Assembly: GCA_027924645.1 (NCBI GenBank)
Contig: BSBN01000187.1
Span: 13,162,001 to 13,226,000, forward strand
Reading direction: 5' to 3'
Source: Cunninghamia lanceolata
Taxonomy: Eukaryota; Streptophyta; Pinopsida; Cupressales; Cupressaceae
DNA length: 64,000 bases
Under the pieces are notes generated by a model. That model had not been told where the DNA came from and ran no database searches. It saw only the letters and a program-made list of their open reading frames with translations. This document shows positions 24,458 through 36,027 of the stretch, in pieces. Position 1 is the first letter of the stretch. Every line of letters begins with the position of its first letter. The translations under genes and the position numbers were made by a program.

Positions 24458-24541
24458 CACTTGTCTCTATTCTGGAGACTTTATGTAGAAAGATGGGTGT
24501 GTCAGAACTATAGCCCGAAATAGAACTGATGTCATTGATCT
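24458..24541 (+). repeat. 84-bp direct repeat, right copy
   Basis: The partner of 250-333, in the same orientation, with CACTTGTCTCTATTC and GAGACTTTATGTAGAAA. It lies about 400 bp beyond the end of the decayed unknown gene. Confidence 0.55.
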
Positions 24542-27480
24542 CTGATACTAAATATCCATCAATCTAAATGTACATATTTTTAAACTATAAATTCGCCAAT
24601 TAAATTAATTATTATAATTTAGCATTTGATATTTTAACAATCCACTTTATGATTTTTCAAAAAATTGCCAGCACATTTGTCAAATAATTTATTTTATATT
24701 TTTGAATATCTATATAATTCGCCACCTAATTTATTTTAATTTTTAGAATACAACTATAATTCGTCACCTAATTTTTTTTTTTTGGAATACAACTATAATT
24801 TGCCAACGAATTTTTAAAAAAAATCTATATACAATTCGCCAGAAAAAAACCAATGTCGACAAATTTGAAAAAAATTGCAAATGAATTTTTTTTTCAAAAA
24901 TAGGCATAGATTCGCCAACATTTTTTGGCCTCGGGCTAGGATTCCCCAGAATTTTATAGGTTTTTAAAGGGGCGGGGGGTGGTTCCTTAAAGTTATCCCT
25001 GCATGAGAGTTCAAGATTTTTCTTAGTTCAGTTAGAGGCTTCTATTATGCTGTACAATTTCTTGCCATATGTTTTCTGAGTAGATAAGGACTAAAAAAAG
25101 AATAAGGCAAAATACAAATCATGGTTTATAATGATAATGTAAAGCTTTTGACAATGGTTGTATATAAAAGAGTCCCTTACTGTCGCTTACATCTTTCCTT
25201 TTACCCACTACAAGTTATAATATTCACACTTTTATGTGTAGAGTGGTGTTGATAGGGAGCATGTCTTAAATTTGACAATTGTATAGCTATATTTAAAATT
25301 TTTAATTGTAAAATACAGTTAAAATAAATATTTGAGTGTATTAACATACATGTAATTTATTTTAGAAATTGTAGAAAAAATAATTAATACGAAAATTTGA
25401 ATATATATATATACCTTTTATTTTTAAATTCTTCAATAGAAACTTTTTCTATTTTTTAATAGAAAGTTTCTATTATTTAAGGAAAAAATCCCAAATTTTT
25501 AGATTTTAAAAAAAATTCTCAATATATCAAAAATAGAAAGAACTAGAATGCTTTGGTTTTGCATTGAAGGAGAATTGCGACGAATGCATTTTCGTATTAC
25601 ATCTGAGTGATTGAAAAGAAAATAAGGAAGTGACTAAAACCGCAGGCCTAGGGGTGTGACTAGAGGTAATACCTGTACCATGTATATTTTCTTCTTTCTT
25701 TTATTCTTGCATTCTTTGAGAAGACATCTCCTGTAAGAGTCTATTTAGCATGATCTTTAATGTTTTTGAAAACCCTGTATAAGCTACCCGTATTTGTAAC
25801 TAGTAAATTGCTAGAAATGTTTGCATAAGTATATGGCATACTTGTAATTTCTTTTTTATATTTCTTATATAGAATTTGACTTGCATTAAAAAATAATAAT
25901 TGTCATGCGAAAGGCAACAATGAAGACTAAACTGTAAGAAAAAAATTTCTTGACAGGCAAGGTGGACTATCAAATTTAAGCCCTAATTAGGGAGTATTGA
26001 ATTTTTTTTGCGCATTCTACAAAATTGACTTGAGGGAGAATGTGCTAAAAAAAGGATTAGTCAAGGTCAAGGATAGTCTATTTTAGCAATTGCTAACATA
26101 TATAGCTGCACAAGCATTGACTTGAACATTGCATAGAAATTTAAATATTGCTTTTGTGTAATTTTATGGAGGTCCTATTGTTTGGTGGGATCTTATTGTT
26201 GATATAGTATTTGTGGTTATGGGATTTAGTCTTGCAACACATTTATATTATATATTGTTAATAATTATTCAACATGTAAATCGACAAATAACCAACTAAT
26301 TATCAAGATACGAACACATGAGAACTTGTCAATGTCATGTAAAACAATCATAAATACATACTTTAATAAATGTAATAAATATTTTTTGTTTTATATAAAA
26401 TATCATAACTATCCAATTTAAATTTGTTATTTATAAACTAGGGGAGAGGACCCAGTAGTTGAGCACCCTAACTTCACGCCTCTCAAATCATACATGGCAA
26501 TTTCAAATCACTCCAAAAATTTTATAGTAGCTTACTTGGCAAGGCCTCTGCTTATAATTAAGGTTTCAAGGCCACATCATCAAATATGATGCCACATAAA
26601 CAAGTTTTTTGTTGAGATGTCAAATAGTTCCCAAAAAAAGGGTGGACTAATAGGTGTGCATTAAGTCATGTTTTGTTGGTGCGCTGATGTGGCATCACAT
26701 GATTGGTTTCTTTTTAGATCTAAAGGGCACATTTCATTTAATTATTAGTACTTATAGTCAAAACTAACAACCTTAAAGTCACAACTACTAGTGCTAAACT
26801 TTTTAAAATATTGGGCCTTAAATGCACAAATACTATCTTAGCCATTGGAACTATCTTAGGTATTGGGTCCTTTCCCCTAAGGTGCTCATGTGGACAAATA
26901 TTGCTCTTATGTGGAGAAATATTGTTCTTATACATACAACAATTGGTGTAGCAATGTACATGTATTGGAATACTTTGTCTTATACGTTTGTCCTATAACA
27001 AATGTAAAATGTGAGTACAATAAATATCTTGTATTTTATGATGAAATGTAAAAGATTATGATCATTTATGTTGAATATAAATTGTATTTTAAATAAGAAT
27101 ATGTTGTTTTTATGAAAATAAATAGTATTTTATGTTGAACTATTGGGTCATTCAAGTTGGATATAAAGGTTAGAGATAACAAGATTTTCGGTTACCAAAA
27201 GGTATTGAGATCATTGAGCTTGCATATAAGTTGTATTTTAAATAAGAATACGATGTTGTTATAACAACAAATGATACTTTTTTGGTTCAACTACCAAAGA
27301 TTCCATGATAAAGTTTTGGTCAAATCTTTAAAAATTCATTTTAAGGACATCTCTCATTAGACATGTTGATGTGGCAAGTTGTATGATGAGTCACATCTCC
27401 AAACCTTTATAAATAAATAAGATGTTCGTATCACATTTCTAGAAAAAATGGAGATCCCACCCGTACATGATTACAAAGTT
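24542..27480. other. AT-rich DNA without recognisable genes
   Basis: There are long A and T runs, no open frame of note and no element ends I can define. A short hairpin lies at about 25434-25474 (AATAGAAACTTT against AAAGTTTCTATT). Confidence 0.6.
24590..24925 (+). repeat. Degenerate ATTCGCCA repeat
   Basis: Words such as AATTCGCCAATTAA, AATTCGCCACCTAA, AATTCGTCACCTAA, AATTTGCCAACGAA and ATTCGCCAACA recur about every 40-80 bp between T-rich runs. This suggests a decayed tandem repeat. Confidence 0.45.
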
Positions 27481-28180
27481 AGCCCGCAAGGCTGCTAGCC
27501 CCTCCCCCCCTTCAAGGAACTATGTATTTGTATTCTAAATTCTGTTGGTATTTTTACATTCTCCCAGGCAAATTTCCAACGTGAAAGGTGCAGATTCAAT
27601 ACAGAGAATTGGAGTGCATACCATAGAGCTCGGAGTATATTTGACAGACCAATTACAGTCCTACGTGGGAAAATGTACATATCATTTTATTTTATGTTTT
27701 TCATCCGACATTTTTCTGGAAAAGCAATTTCTGCAGTTGAATCCTGATAATACATCACACATAAATAAAAGTTCAGCGCGTCGTACACCCAGCATTCCCT
27801 TGCACATGTTACAGTGACTTCCCAGTACTACACTCCTACCAGTCTAAGTAGATTTAGGGAACTGTCGAGTACAACTCAGAGGCTTAGAGCTCTCCACGTA
27901 CAAGGCATTGATATGTCTGCAACTTACATCAGACAAGACACATTACCTCTATTTAAATTGTTTGTTACAACTACTTAACTTGTCACTTCGGCACGCAATG
28001 AATATGAAATTGAGAGCTGCAAATTCTATCATGACGTATGTACGTATTTACTGTAATAATGCGCGCGGCGCAGTGTGGATTGCTTGTTTGTATGATTGGG
28101 TATTTACTTCGCTTGGTGTCTTTCTCTTCTGTCACACCTATTTCTGAACTTGGAATGACATGACCTGAAAATATCACACA
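27481..28180 (-). other. Less AT-rich island, possible exon or UTR
   Basis: This stretch has clearly higher GC than its surroundings, and no repeat within this window matches it. On the - strand a splice-acceptor-like GATATTTTCAG ends near 28169, followed by short open frames. One open frame (27983-28177) has no recognisable domain. It might be the last exon and 3' UTR of a gene, but the evidence is weak. Confidence 0.25.
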
Positions 28181-29550
28181 TCAAAATGAGATTAGTAAAA
28201 AGCAAGAATATACACAGGCAAACGTAATTTTTGGTGCATCTATTACAACTGCTCTTTACTGAAAAGAGGCTTAAATTATTACTCTATTTTAGAAACCAAG
28301 AGGGGAGCACACATAGCCTCCCAATTAAATATATTATCAGGTCTCTTTTTTCAAAATTAAAATTCTAGTAAAATATCTTTAAAGAACCAATATATGTTCA
28401 GTTGTACATGTGTACTTATACCATTCAAGATGAACATATGATAAGTTGGTTTACTTGCAATATAACACAAGTTGGTCTAAATGGGGAACTCTTTCAAAAT
28501 ATAATACACACTATTTGAAGTAATTACAAGTCCAAATGTTTACAATAACTACCACCCTTTTGGAGAATGAACAAAAGTCAAATAGGTTGCAATTACACTT
28601 CCCATGATCAACGATTGGTCCCTAAGCTACCAAAAATACAAGTCCCTCTCAACTAAATGGGCTATCCACTACACATATTCTCATGCTCTCACATGACAAC
28701 TTCCAATTACTAAAGGTACTTGCACAAACATTAAATGTGATAAGGCTCTCCTATCAGACTTGAAAACAAATCTACTTCATAATTCACAACAAACCATCCT
28801 AAATTTCATATATAAATTTCAAATTCAGATTTCCCTAATGGCAGAATTTTTATTTATTTTTCTAACAATTCAAATTCAAACTCAGCAACTCTCATTCAAT
28901 GCATACATTTTTAAAAATTGATTAAATCTATAAGAGGAAAATTATCTACATGTCCATTTCACAAGTCAGTCTGTTGTCTTTTTTTCCAGGTGCTCTATAG
29001 TATATCCTTTGTGATTTCCAAAACTTTCTAGAACTCATAATGTGTAACTTTCCAGAACTCCTCAGGTGTCTTGGTTAATATGTTTAACACTTACCAAATT
29101 TCTTATACTTCATTTTGCATAGTCATAGTTTTATATTTCACTAATATCAAATGAATAATCTTCATATTTCTATTCTATTATACATAGGTAGTTTGTGTAC
29201 AATATTATAAAATTTATCAGTTTCTCAACTTTTGTTATTTTGTAATGTGGAAAACAAAACGTTCTTTAATTTATAGTATAACTATTTACAAAATTTATAT
29301 TTACAACTATTTGTCTAGCGATATATTCTTTTATACATATTTTCATCAACTATATACAAGTGTAAAAATTAATTACAATTAGATTCTTATATATACACAC
29401 TTATATGTGTGTGCATGTTTGTACAGAAAAATGTGTCTGTGTGTGTATTCCAACAAATTGTAGACTACATTTTTCTACAATAATCTCTCATTTCTCCTAT
29501 ACTATAACTCTTTAGAGTTTTACAATCAGATATGAGGTGAATGCACCAAG
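28181..29550. other. AT-rich DNA without recognisable features
   Basis: I see no coding region or repeat. A short TGTGTG/TATATA stretch lies near 29390-29450. Confidence 0.6.
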
Positions 29551-29554
29551 TTGT

Positions 29555-29590
29555 GGGACCAAAAAGTTGCCACTTTTGCTTTTTGGTCCC
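29555..29590. repeat. Perfect 12-bp hairpin
   Basis: GGGACCAAAAAG (29555-29566) pairs with CTTTTTGGTCCC (29579-29590) around a 12-base loop. It lies directly before the first GTTATAAC palindrome. Confidence 0.8.
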
Positions 29591-29599
29591 ATGCTTGGT

Positions 29600-29633
29600 A
29601 TAATGCGAGTGCGTTATAACACACTCACATTAT
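29600..29633. repeat. GTTATAAC palindrome, copy 1
   Basis: 34 bp centred between 29616 and 29617. The left arm ends GAGTGCGTTA and the right arm starts TAACACACTC. The arms differ at two positions, both explainable as CpG decay. Confidence 0.8.
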
Positions 29634-30054
29634 TACTTGCTAAAAGTAATAAAAACATAAAACACAAGGTCCGTGGCCATTTCTGCAGTCATAGCAGGAA
29701 AAAACTAGTGCAAAATCGTGAGCGCATTGCAAGGAGCAATCAACCAAGTGCTAAGAGTAATCAACTTTTCTACCATGCCACCTCGCCAATCCCACTCTCG
29801 AAGACATCGTGAAGGCAATGTAAAGGGTGTAGCAACCAAAGAAGGTAGGGTTTGCTTAAATTTTGTGAGTTTGAAAATATTTTTTACCTTTTCAATGTTT
29901 GATTGATTTGTTATATTGCATTTATAGTCAATGAGACAGCATAAAACACAAATCCAATAGATGAGGGTCAAAACAACCCTGAGAACCCTCAAAACCCCAC
30001 ACCTTCACGTCCTCACCATGAAAGAGATACACAAGAAATTTAGGGCAAATAGAA

Positions 30055-31735
30055 GAAACTAAAAAACATCTTCAAACCCTAATTGAAATGTTAAATAATC
30101 CAAGTGCAAGCACCGATCGTAAGAGAGCACTTGCAAAGTCATTAGAGATGATTGTTTCTCACATTCAATCGGTGACAAACCAAATCACTGAATATCATGA
30201 CTATAGGGAAAGGTATCGGCAATACTATGCTAACAAATTGTCTTATGAACAAGTGAAGGACTTAAAATTTACAAAATCTACATTATGTTCACACTTTATC
30301 AATCCTAAAACTTGCCAAAGATTAGAAGAGACTTGCAAATGCTTCCCTATTCATTAGTGTAGGAACAAATATATATCCCAAAACTTTTGGGATAGATGGT
30401 ACATGTTTGACGAGCATCCATGGAAAAACAATGAGGTGCCACAATATTTCTTGAGGAAACTCCATTTCAAGCTCGTCTTCAAGATGATTCCTAATTATTT
30501 TAACATTCAAGAGTTCTAAGGCAGAGGTGGTGGCTCTTCCCAAGATAGAGAGGGGGCATAGCGAGACCAAGACCATGTACCTGGACCACTATTGAGGCCA
30601 GAACATGTGTCACTCCCTTCAACTTTGAAGGAGAGTGTTGAGGTGGAGACACTACATTCAATTAGTGCTCTCATGCAGTCTCTAGCATAGCATGGTGATG
30701 ATCTCACCCAGACCAATGAGGGTGAGAGCAGCAGGCATCATTTATCCCCACATCTATGTAATTCATGTGGGAACCTATGCGATTATGGGATGCAGGTCTC
30801 GCGACATGACTCTCGGCAGGATACTGCGACACAGGGGCAACATTTAGTGATGAACACATCCATATTGGATGATCTTGTTCTCACAGATGATGGCTTACAA
30901 CATACATTTGGTATTGACTCCTAGATAATTTTTTATGAGTTTCATCTTGATTTAATATATCCTTATTTGAAATTTGTAATTAAATTTATATGACTATCTA
31001 TATTATAAGTCAAAATTAATGTATGTAATTATTTGTGCAATGAAATTCTAGGGTCAGAGTCTTCATCCTGCCTCTGTTAGCCATCCATTGGTAGGTTATG
31101 AGAGGAGGTCGAGTTAGTAGGTATGTAATTTATCACATGATCATAAATATAGTACATATATCAATGGTAATCAATAGGGAGATTCACTAGCACCTCCACG
31201 GTTTCCTTGGTCCCTTGCACGCAAAACCACTTATATGGATCTAAATTTAACCATTTGTAATCATTATGCATTTAAATAATGTTATGTATCTATTTTGGTC
31301 GAATAACCTTGAACTCTATTTTTAGATGTTGAATATGGAGATTCCTCCTCATCTTCGTGAGTTAGCGTAGGCAGGCATTACCGCAGCCGTGTTGTCTTCA
31401 AATACTTTGACTGAGGTATGAGCCAATAACATGTAAATGTCATTTTGTATTTATTATTTTATCTCATGCCATTTGATGTGCATAAATTAGTCAATTTTTC
31501 TTCTTGATGCTTCTCACAGGAGGTCACAACTCCAACCCATCCAACTACGGACAAAGAGAGAGAAAAGATGATCGAGAGGGATGATTAGGTAGCGGTAAGT
31601 GATTGATTACTTATGTGATGTTATATATTTCATGTTTTCTATGTTAATGTGCATATTATTTGATTGTATTAATAGGTGGACCTGCAAAAATCTATGTCGA
31701 GGAGGTCTACTCAAAGGGAGAGAGAGGATGAGTAA
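30055..31735 (+). pseudogene. Decayed multi-exon gene of unknown function
   Basis: The last three exon-like pieces form a consistent chain: 31326-31415, 31520-31594 and 31676-31735. Each is flanked by AG and GT, each is a multiple of three (30, 25 and 20 codons), and all are in phase 0, ending at a TAA (31733-31735). Two internal TAGs (in ELA*AG and RDD*VA) would kill it. Upstream, 30055-30357 encodes a Lys/Gln-rich helical stretch (LEMIVSHIQSVTNQITEY). A longer frame at about 30523-30910 is open except for two TAGs. The first two pieces belong to the same gene only by inference. No domain is recognised. Confidence 0.4.
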
Positions 31736-32010
31736 CTGATTGGCTCTCCATCTTCATGGCCATGAAAGGTCCACTGATTATTTGATAGAATTTCATAGGA
31801 ATCTAGATTTTGGGACTTTTTTTGTATGCCTATATGGCTTTGTATACATGCTTTTATATGTTACCGATGTATACTTTCATATATGCATGTATGGCTTTGT
31901 TTGGACATGCCTATATGGCTTTATATATAGACTAGATGTTATGTTCATGACATTATGTATATGACAGTTTATATTAAATATTTAATATGATGATCAATTA
32001 TCGTTACAGG

Positions 32011-33257
32011 AATTTGGTTTTACACATGCCAATTGCATTTGCTTGAAAGCTTATAAATCATTTTCAAATAATCCATTTTGTGCATATCATCCAATCATTG
32101 TATTCCATGATACTGTCTATTTCTTTGAGGCATCATGCCAAACAATTCACGCGCCTTGTCTATGCTTCCATACTTTCCATACATGTCTACAAGGGTAGCT
32201 GCAAATATAATATGTGACAAAAATCCTATATCCTTTATGCTTTGATGGTTGTCCACACCATGTTCCTCAGATCCCATTTTGTCATAGGCAAGGAGGATGT
32301 TGGATAAGGTTGTGCAATTTGGTTTTAGACATACCAATTGCATTTGGTTGAAAGTTTATTTTGTGCATTTTCTTGAAAGTTTCTAAAGCCTAATGAAAAA
32401 TCCATTTCGTGCATATCTTGCAATCATTGCATTCCATGAGACAGCATTTCTTTGAGGCATCGTGTCAAATAGTTCACATTCCTTATATATGCTTCCACAC
32501 TTTGCATACATGTCTCGGAAGGTAGTTGCAACTACAACATTTGACAAAATTCTTATATCCTTTATGCTTTGATGGATGTCTATACCATGTTCCAAAGATA
32601 CCATTTCTAAGGTTTTGGAATTTGGCTTTACACCAGCCAATTGCATTTGCCTGAAAGTTTCTAAAGCCTTATGAAAAAATCTATTTTGTTCATATCTTGC
32701 AATCATTGCATTCCATGAGGCAACATTTCTTTGAGGCATCATGCCAAATAGTTCACGTGCCTTGTCTATGCTTCCACACTTTTCATACATGTCTCTGAGG
32801 GTAGTTGCAACTACAAAATCTAACAAAATTCCCATATCTTTTATCCTTTGATGGATGTCCATTTTGGCATAGGCAATGAGGATACTAGCTAAGGTTGTGG
32901 AATTTGGCTTTATACCCACCAATTGTATTTTCTTGAAAGTTTATAAAACCTTAAAAAAAAATTCCATTTTTGCATATCTTTCAATCATTGCATTCCATGA
33001 AATGACATTTCATTGAGGCATCACGTCAAAGAGTTCATGTACCTTGTCTATGCTTCCACACTTTACATACATGTCTACTAGGGTAGTTGCAACTACAAGA
33101 TCTGACAAAATTCCCGTATCCTTTATGCTTTGATGGATGTCCATACCATGTTCCAAAGATCCCATTTTGGCATACGAAGGGAGGATGTTGGCTAAGGTTG
33201 TGGAATTTGTATTTACACCCACCAATTGCATTTGATTGAAAGTTTCTAAAGCCTTAT
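32011..33257 (-). pseudogene. PPR-protein pseudogene with tandemly duplicated motif blocks
   Basis: Pentatricopeptide repeats are clear on the - strand: NAMIARYEQNRFFHKALETF, VKPNSKTL, VATTLVDMYVKCGSID and ARELFGMMPQRN. PPR proteins bind organelle RNA base by base and edit, splice or stabilise it in mitochondria or plastids. Here the same block recurs four times, seen by the shared FGMMPQRN segment near 32111, 32451, 32731 and 33011, with spacing of about 280-340 bp. Stops and frameshifts separate the open pieces (33010-33387, 32383-32922, 32095-32343). No start, transit peptide or C-terminal E/DYW domain is visible, and PPR similarity stops abruptly near 33257. Confidence 0.85.
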
Positions 33258-33627
33258 CGGGTAAGTGCAAGAAGATGGGGGGCCAAAAAGGAGTCTTAAG
33301 TGGCCACTTTTTTTCTGAAATCAGGAAATACTGGCCTTGGATGAGAAATTGAGCATAGTTACACTCAAAATTTGGAGATCCAACCAAAACAATGTTCGTA
33401 GTGCTCCAAGTCTACTTTCTAAACTACTATTTTTTTTTAAAATGGCATAGATTAAGGGGTTCAAAAGAGGGAGCCACAGAAATTGGTGTTGTTTCTGTCA
33501 AAAAAAATAACATAGCATGTTTTGTGGCTCTCTCAAAAGGTCAACTTTTTTTTGGTATTTTTAAAATCGCTTTTGAGAAATTAGCTAATAGCATGTAAGA
33601 GACATAAGATTTCCACAATCCATGATG
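33258..33627. other. Noncoding DNA next to the PPR fragment
   Basis: I recognise nothing here. The joint with the PPR sequence near 33257 is abrupt. Confidence 0.5.
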
Positions 33628-33799
33628 ATTGTAATTACATATTTTAGGAATTAACTATGTGTGAGTTTTTTTCCTCAATGTTTCGGATCATACTTCTCTT
33701 CTCTTGCTATTTCTCCTGATGATAGATCATAGAGTATGATCCAAAACGTTGAGGTAAAAAACTCACATACAGTTAATTCCTAAAATATGTAATTATAAT
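33628..33799. mobile_element. 172-bp foldback element (MITE-like)
   Basis: Two 67-bp arms (33628-33694 and 33733-33799) are inverted copies at roughly 90 percent identity, around a 38-base centre. The arms begin ATTGTAATTACATATTTTAG. I see no clear target duplication, so assignment to a transposon family is open. Transcribed, it would fold into one long hairpin. Confidence 0.8.
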
Positions 33800-34343
33800 A
33801 GCATGTAGTTTATGCCTGATTTTTCTGATAATTTTTTGATGAATATTTGATTTTTTACTAATTTTCAAAGTGGACACATCCTAAAAAATAGAATTTTGGC
33901 CGTGCTACCCCTATAAATTTTGAAAACTAATTGAAAATTATTTTTTTCTTTTTTTTAATATTTGTAGAATGGAGTCTAGTTTCTAAATATGTAATTTTTT
34001 TGAAATTTCAATGAATAGTTAATTTACAATGAAAAAAAGGCCAAACAGTGGTTTTTGCCCAACAACAGACACACAAACAAAAGAAATTAAAGATGAAAAG
34101 CTTAACATTGTTAAAATGTGAAAAAAAAATTACATCGTCAAATAGCTAAGACAAATCCTAACATTACTCAGGTGTTTGATTTGTTTGACCTTGAAACACG
34201 TACAAATCAGAGGGTTAGCACAAACGAAATTATGTGAAATCTTGAAGAATATGGAAAAACACGTCTGTGACTGTTCAAAAGGCACTCCAAGCCTTTGGGT
34301 TGGAAATCCAAAGCAAATCTCAAGCCCAAGGCTTGGGATTCCC
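33800..34343. other. AT-rich DNA, no genes seen
   Basis: Poly-A and poly-T runs and no convincing coding frame. Around 34285-34345 there are overlapping short inverted words (CTTTGGGTTGGAAATCCAAAG and AGCCCAAGGCTTGGGATT) leading into palindrome copy 2. Confidence 0.5.
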
Positions 34344-34397
34344 AAAGCAATACATAGCGCGAGCACGTTATAACGTGCTCGTGTTAGGTTTTGCTTT
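34344..34397. repeat. GTTATAAC palindrome, copy 2
   Basis: 27-bp arms on each side of 34370/34371. The core CGAGCACGTTATAACGTGCT is perfectly symmetric (with the next two bases giving 22 bp). The outer AAAGCAA and TTGCTTT also pair. Confidence 0.82.
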
Positions 34398-34442
34398 GCA
34401 TTTTTCCTTTTCCGCCAAAGTCTATGTTGTTTGTCATGTTTG

Positions 34443-34480
34443 ACATAATGCGAGCGCATTATAACGCGCTCATGTTATGT
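34443..34480. repeat. GTTATAAC palindrome, copy 3
   Basis: 19-bp arms centred at 34461/34462, with outer ACATAA against TTATGT and core GAGCGCATTATAACGCGCTC. Confidence 0.82.
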
Positions 34481-34517
34481 TCCCCTTAAATTTTTTTATG
34501 TTCAAGGCTATTAATCA

Positions 34518-34615
34518 TGTGTGTATGTATGTATGCCTATATGTATGTATCTATGTATGCCTATATGTATGTATGTATCTATGTATCTATGTATGCCTAT
34601 ATGTATGTATGTATA
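34518..34615 (+). repeat. TATG/TATC microsatellite
   Basis: Tetranucleotide repeats of TATG interrupted by CTATG and CCTATA, forming a higher-order pattern with GCCTATATGTATG repeated three times. Confidence 0.9.
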
Positions 34616-36027
34616 GTGTCGAGGGCAGAGGAGGGTAGAGATGGGAGTGAGCCAGATAGGGGAGGAGAGGGGTGGATAAGGATTGAGTGATTAAGGTTTA
34701 AGGTTGAGGGTTGAGCATTTAGGGATATGATTTAGAGTTTAGGGATAAGGGATTAGAGTTTAGGACCTTGAGGGATTAGGGTTTAGGGTTGAGGCTTCAG
34801 GGATAGCATTTAGGGTTAAGTGTTGAGGGTAGAGGGATTAGGGATAGGGTTTAGGGTTGAAAGTTTAGGGTTGAGGGATTAGGGTTTAAGGTATAGTTTA
34901 GTAGTTCTTATGGATAGAGCCAGTAAACAATGGGAGATTATTTGTCTGTTTCATAACAATATACCTTCCCTAAGTGCGGGGTGGATAGCAAGAAACATAG
35001 ATGTACCCCAATGCAAATCTTTTCTCATAATGATCATCCTTCTGATTTCAACTGTTAATTACTCACTGTGGATGTACCATACACAAATGTTTTCTCATAG
35101 GGTTTAAGGTATAGTGTCTATGGTTGAGGGTTTATTGATAGTGTTTAGGGTTGAGGGTTGAGGGATTAGGTTTTAGGGTTGATGGATTAGGGTTTAACGT
35201 ATAGTGTTGAGGGTTTAGGGATAGGGTTTAGGGTTGACAGATTAGGGTTTAGGGTTGATAGAGTAGCATTTAATGTCAAGGTTAGGGTTAGAGTGTCGAG
35301 GGTAGAGGGATTAGGGATAGGGTTTAGGGTTGAAGGTTTAAGGATTGAGGGTTGAGGCTTTAGGGATGAGGGTTTAAGGCTTAAGATATAGAGTCAAGTG
35401 TTGAGGGTGTAGGGATAGGGTTTAAGTTTTAAGGGTTAAGGGTTGTGGGATAGGGATTAGGGTTTAAGGTATAGTGTTGAGGGTTGATGGTTTAGGGATA
35501 GGGTTTAGGTTTGAGGGATTAGGGTTTAGGGTTGATGAATTAGGGTTTAATGTTGAGGGTTGAGGGTTGAGGGTTGAGGGTTGCGGTTGAGGGATAGGGT
35601 TAATGGTCAAGGGATTAGGGTTAAATAAGAGTGTCGAGGGTAGAGGGATTAGGGATAGGGTTTACGGTTGAAGGTTTAATGATTTAGGGTTGAGGCTTTA
35701 GGGATGAGGGTTAAGGGATTAGGGTTTAAGATATAGTGTCGAGTGTCAAGTGTGTAGGGATAGGTTTTAGGGTTCAAATTTTAAGGGTTAAGGGTCGAGG
35801 GATCAGAGTTAAGGGTTGAGGGATTAGGGTTTGACATTGTGGGTTGAGGTTTGAGGGTCAAGGGTTTAGGGATAGGGTTGAGGGTCGAGGGATTAGGGTT
35901 AAAGTAGAGTGTGGAGGGTATAAGGATTAGGGATAGGGTTGGAGGGTTTAGGGATAAGGGATTAGGGTTTAAGGTATAGTATCGAGTCTGTTGAGGGTTT
36001 AGGAATAGGGATAGAATTTAGGGTTTA
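34616..36027 (+). repeat. Degenerate telomere-type array, left part
   Basis: Dense variants of TTTAGGG (GATTAGGG, GTTGAGGG, GTTTAGGG) with the G-rich strand on +. This is the Arabidopsis-type telomere unit in decayed form. It ends at copia D's target gttta (36023-36027), and its pattern continues without a break after D at 55046. Confidence 0.9.
34902..35099 (+). other. Non-telomeric patch inside the array
   Basis: About 195 bp of ordinary sequence interrupts the array. GGGTTTAAGGTATAG occurs just before it (34882-34896) and again just after (35099-35113), as if the array word were duplicated around an insertion. TTTTCTCATA occurs twice inside it. Confidence 0.5.

Noticed and set aside
31740..31964. 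Tyr/Phe-rich open frame
   Set aside because: It comes from a TATGGCTTTGTAT-type low-complexity stretch.
34518..34615. Possible CRISPR-like or satellite array
   Set aside because: The units are 4 bp with simple interruptions, an ordinary microsatellite.
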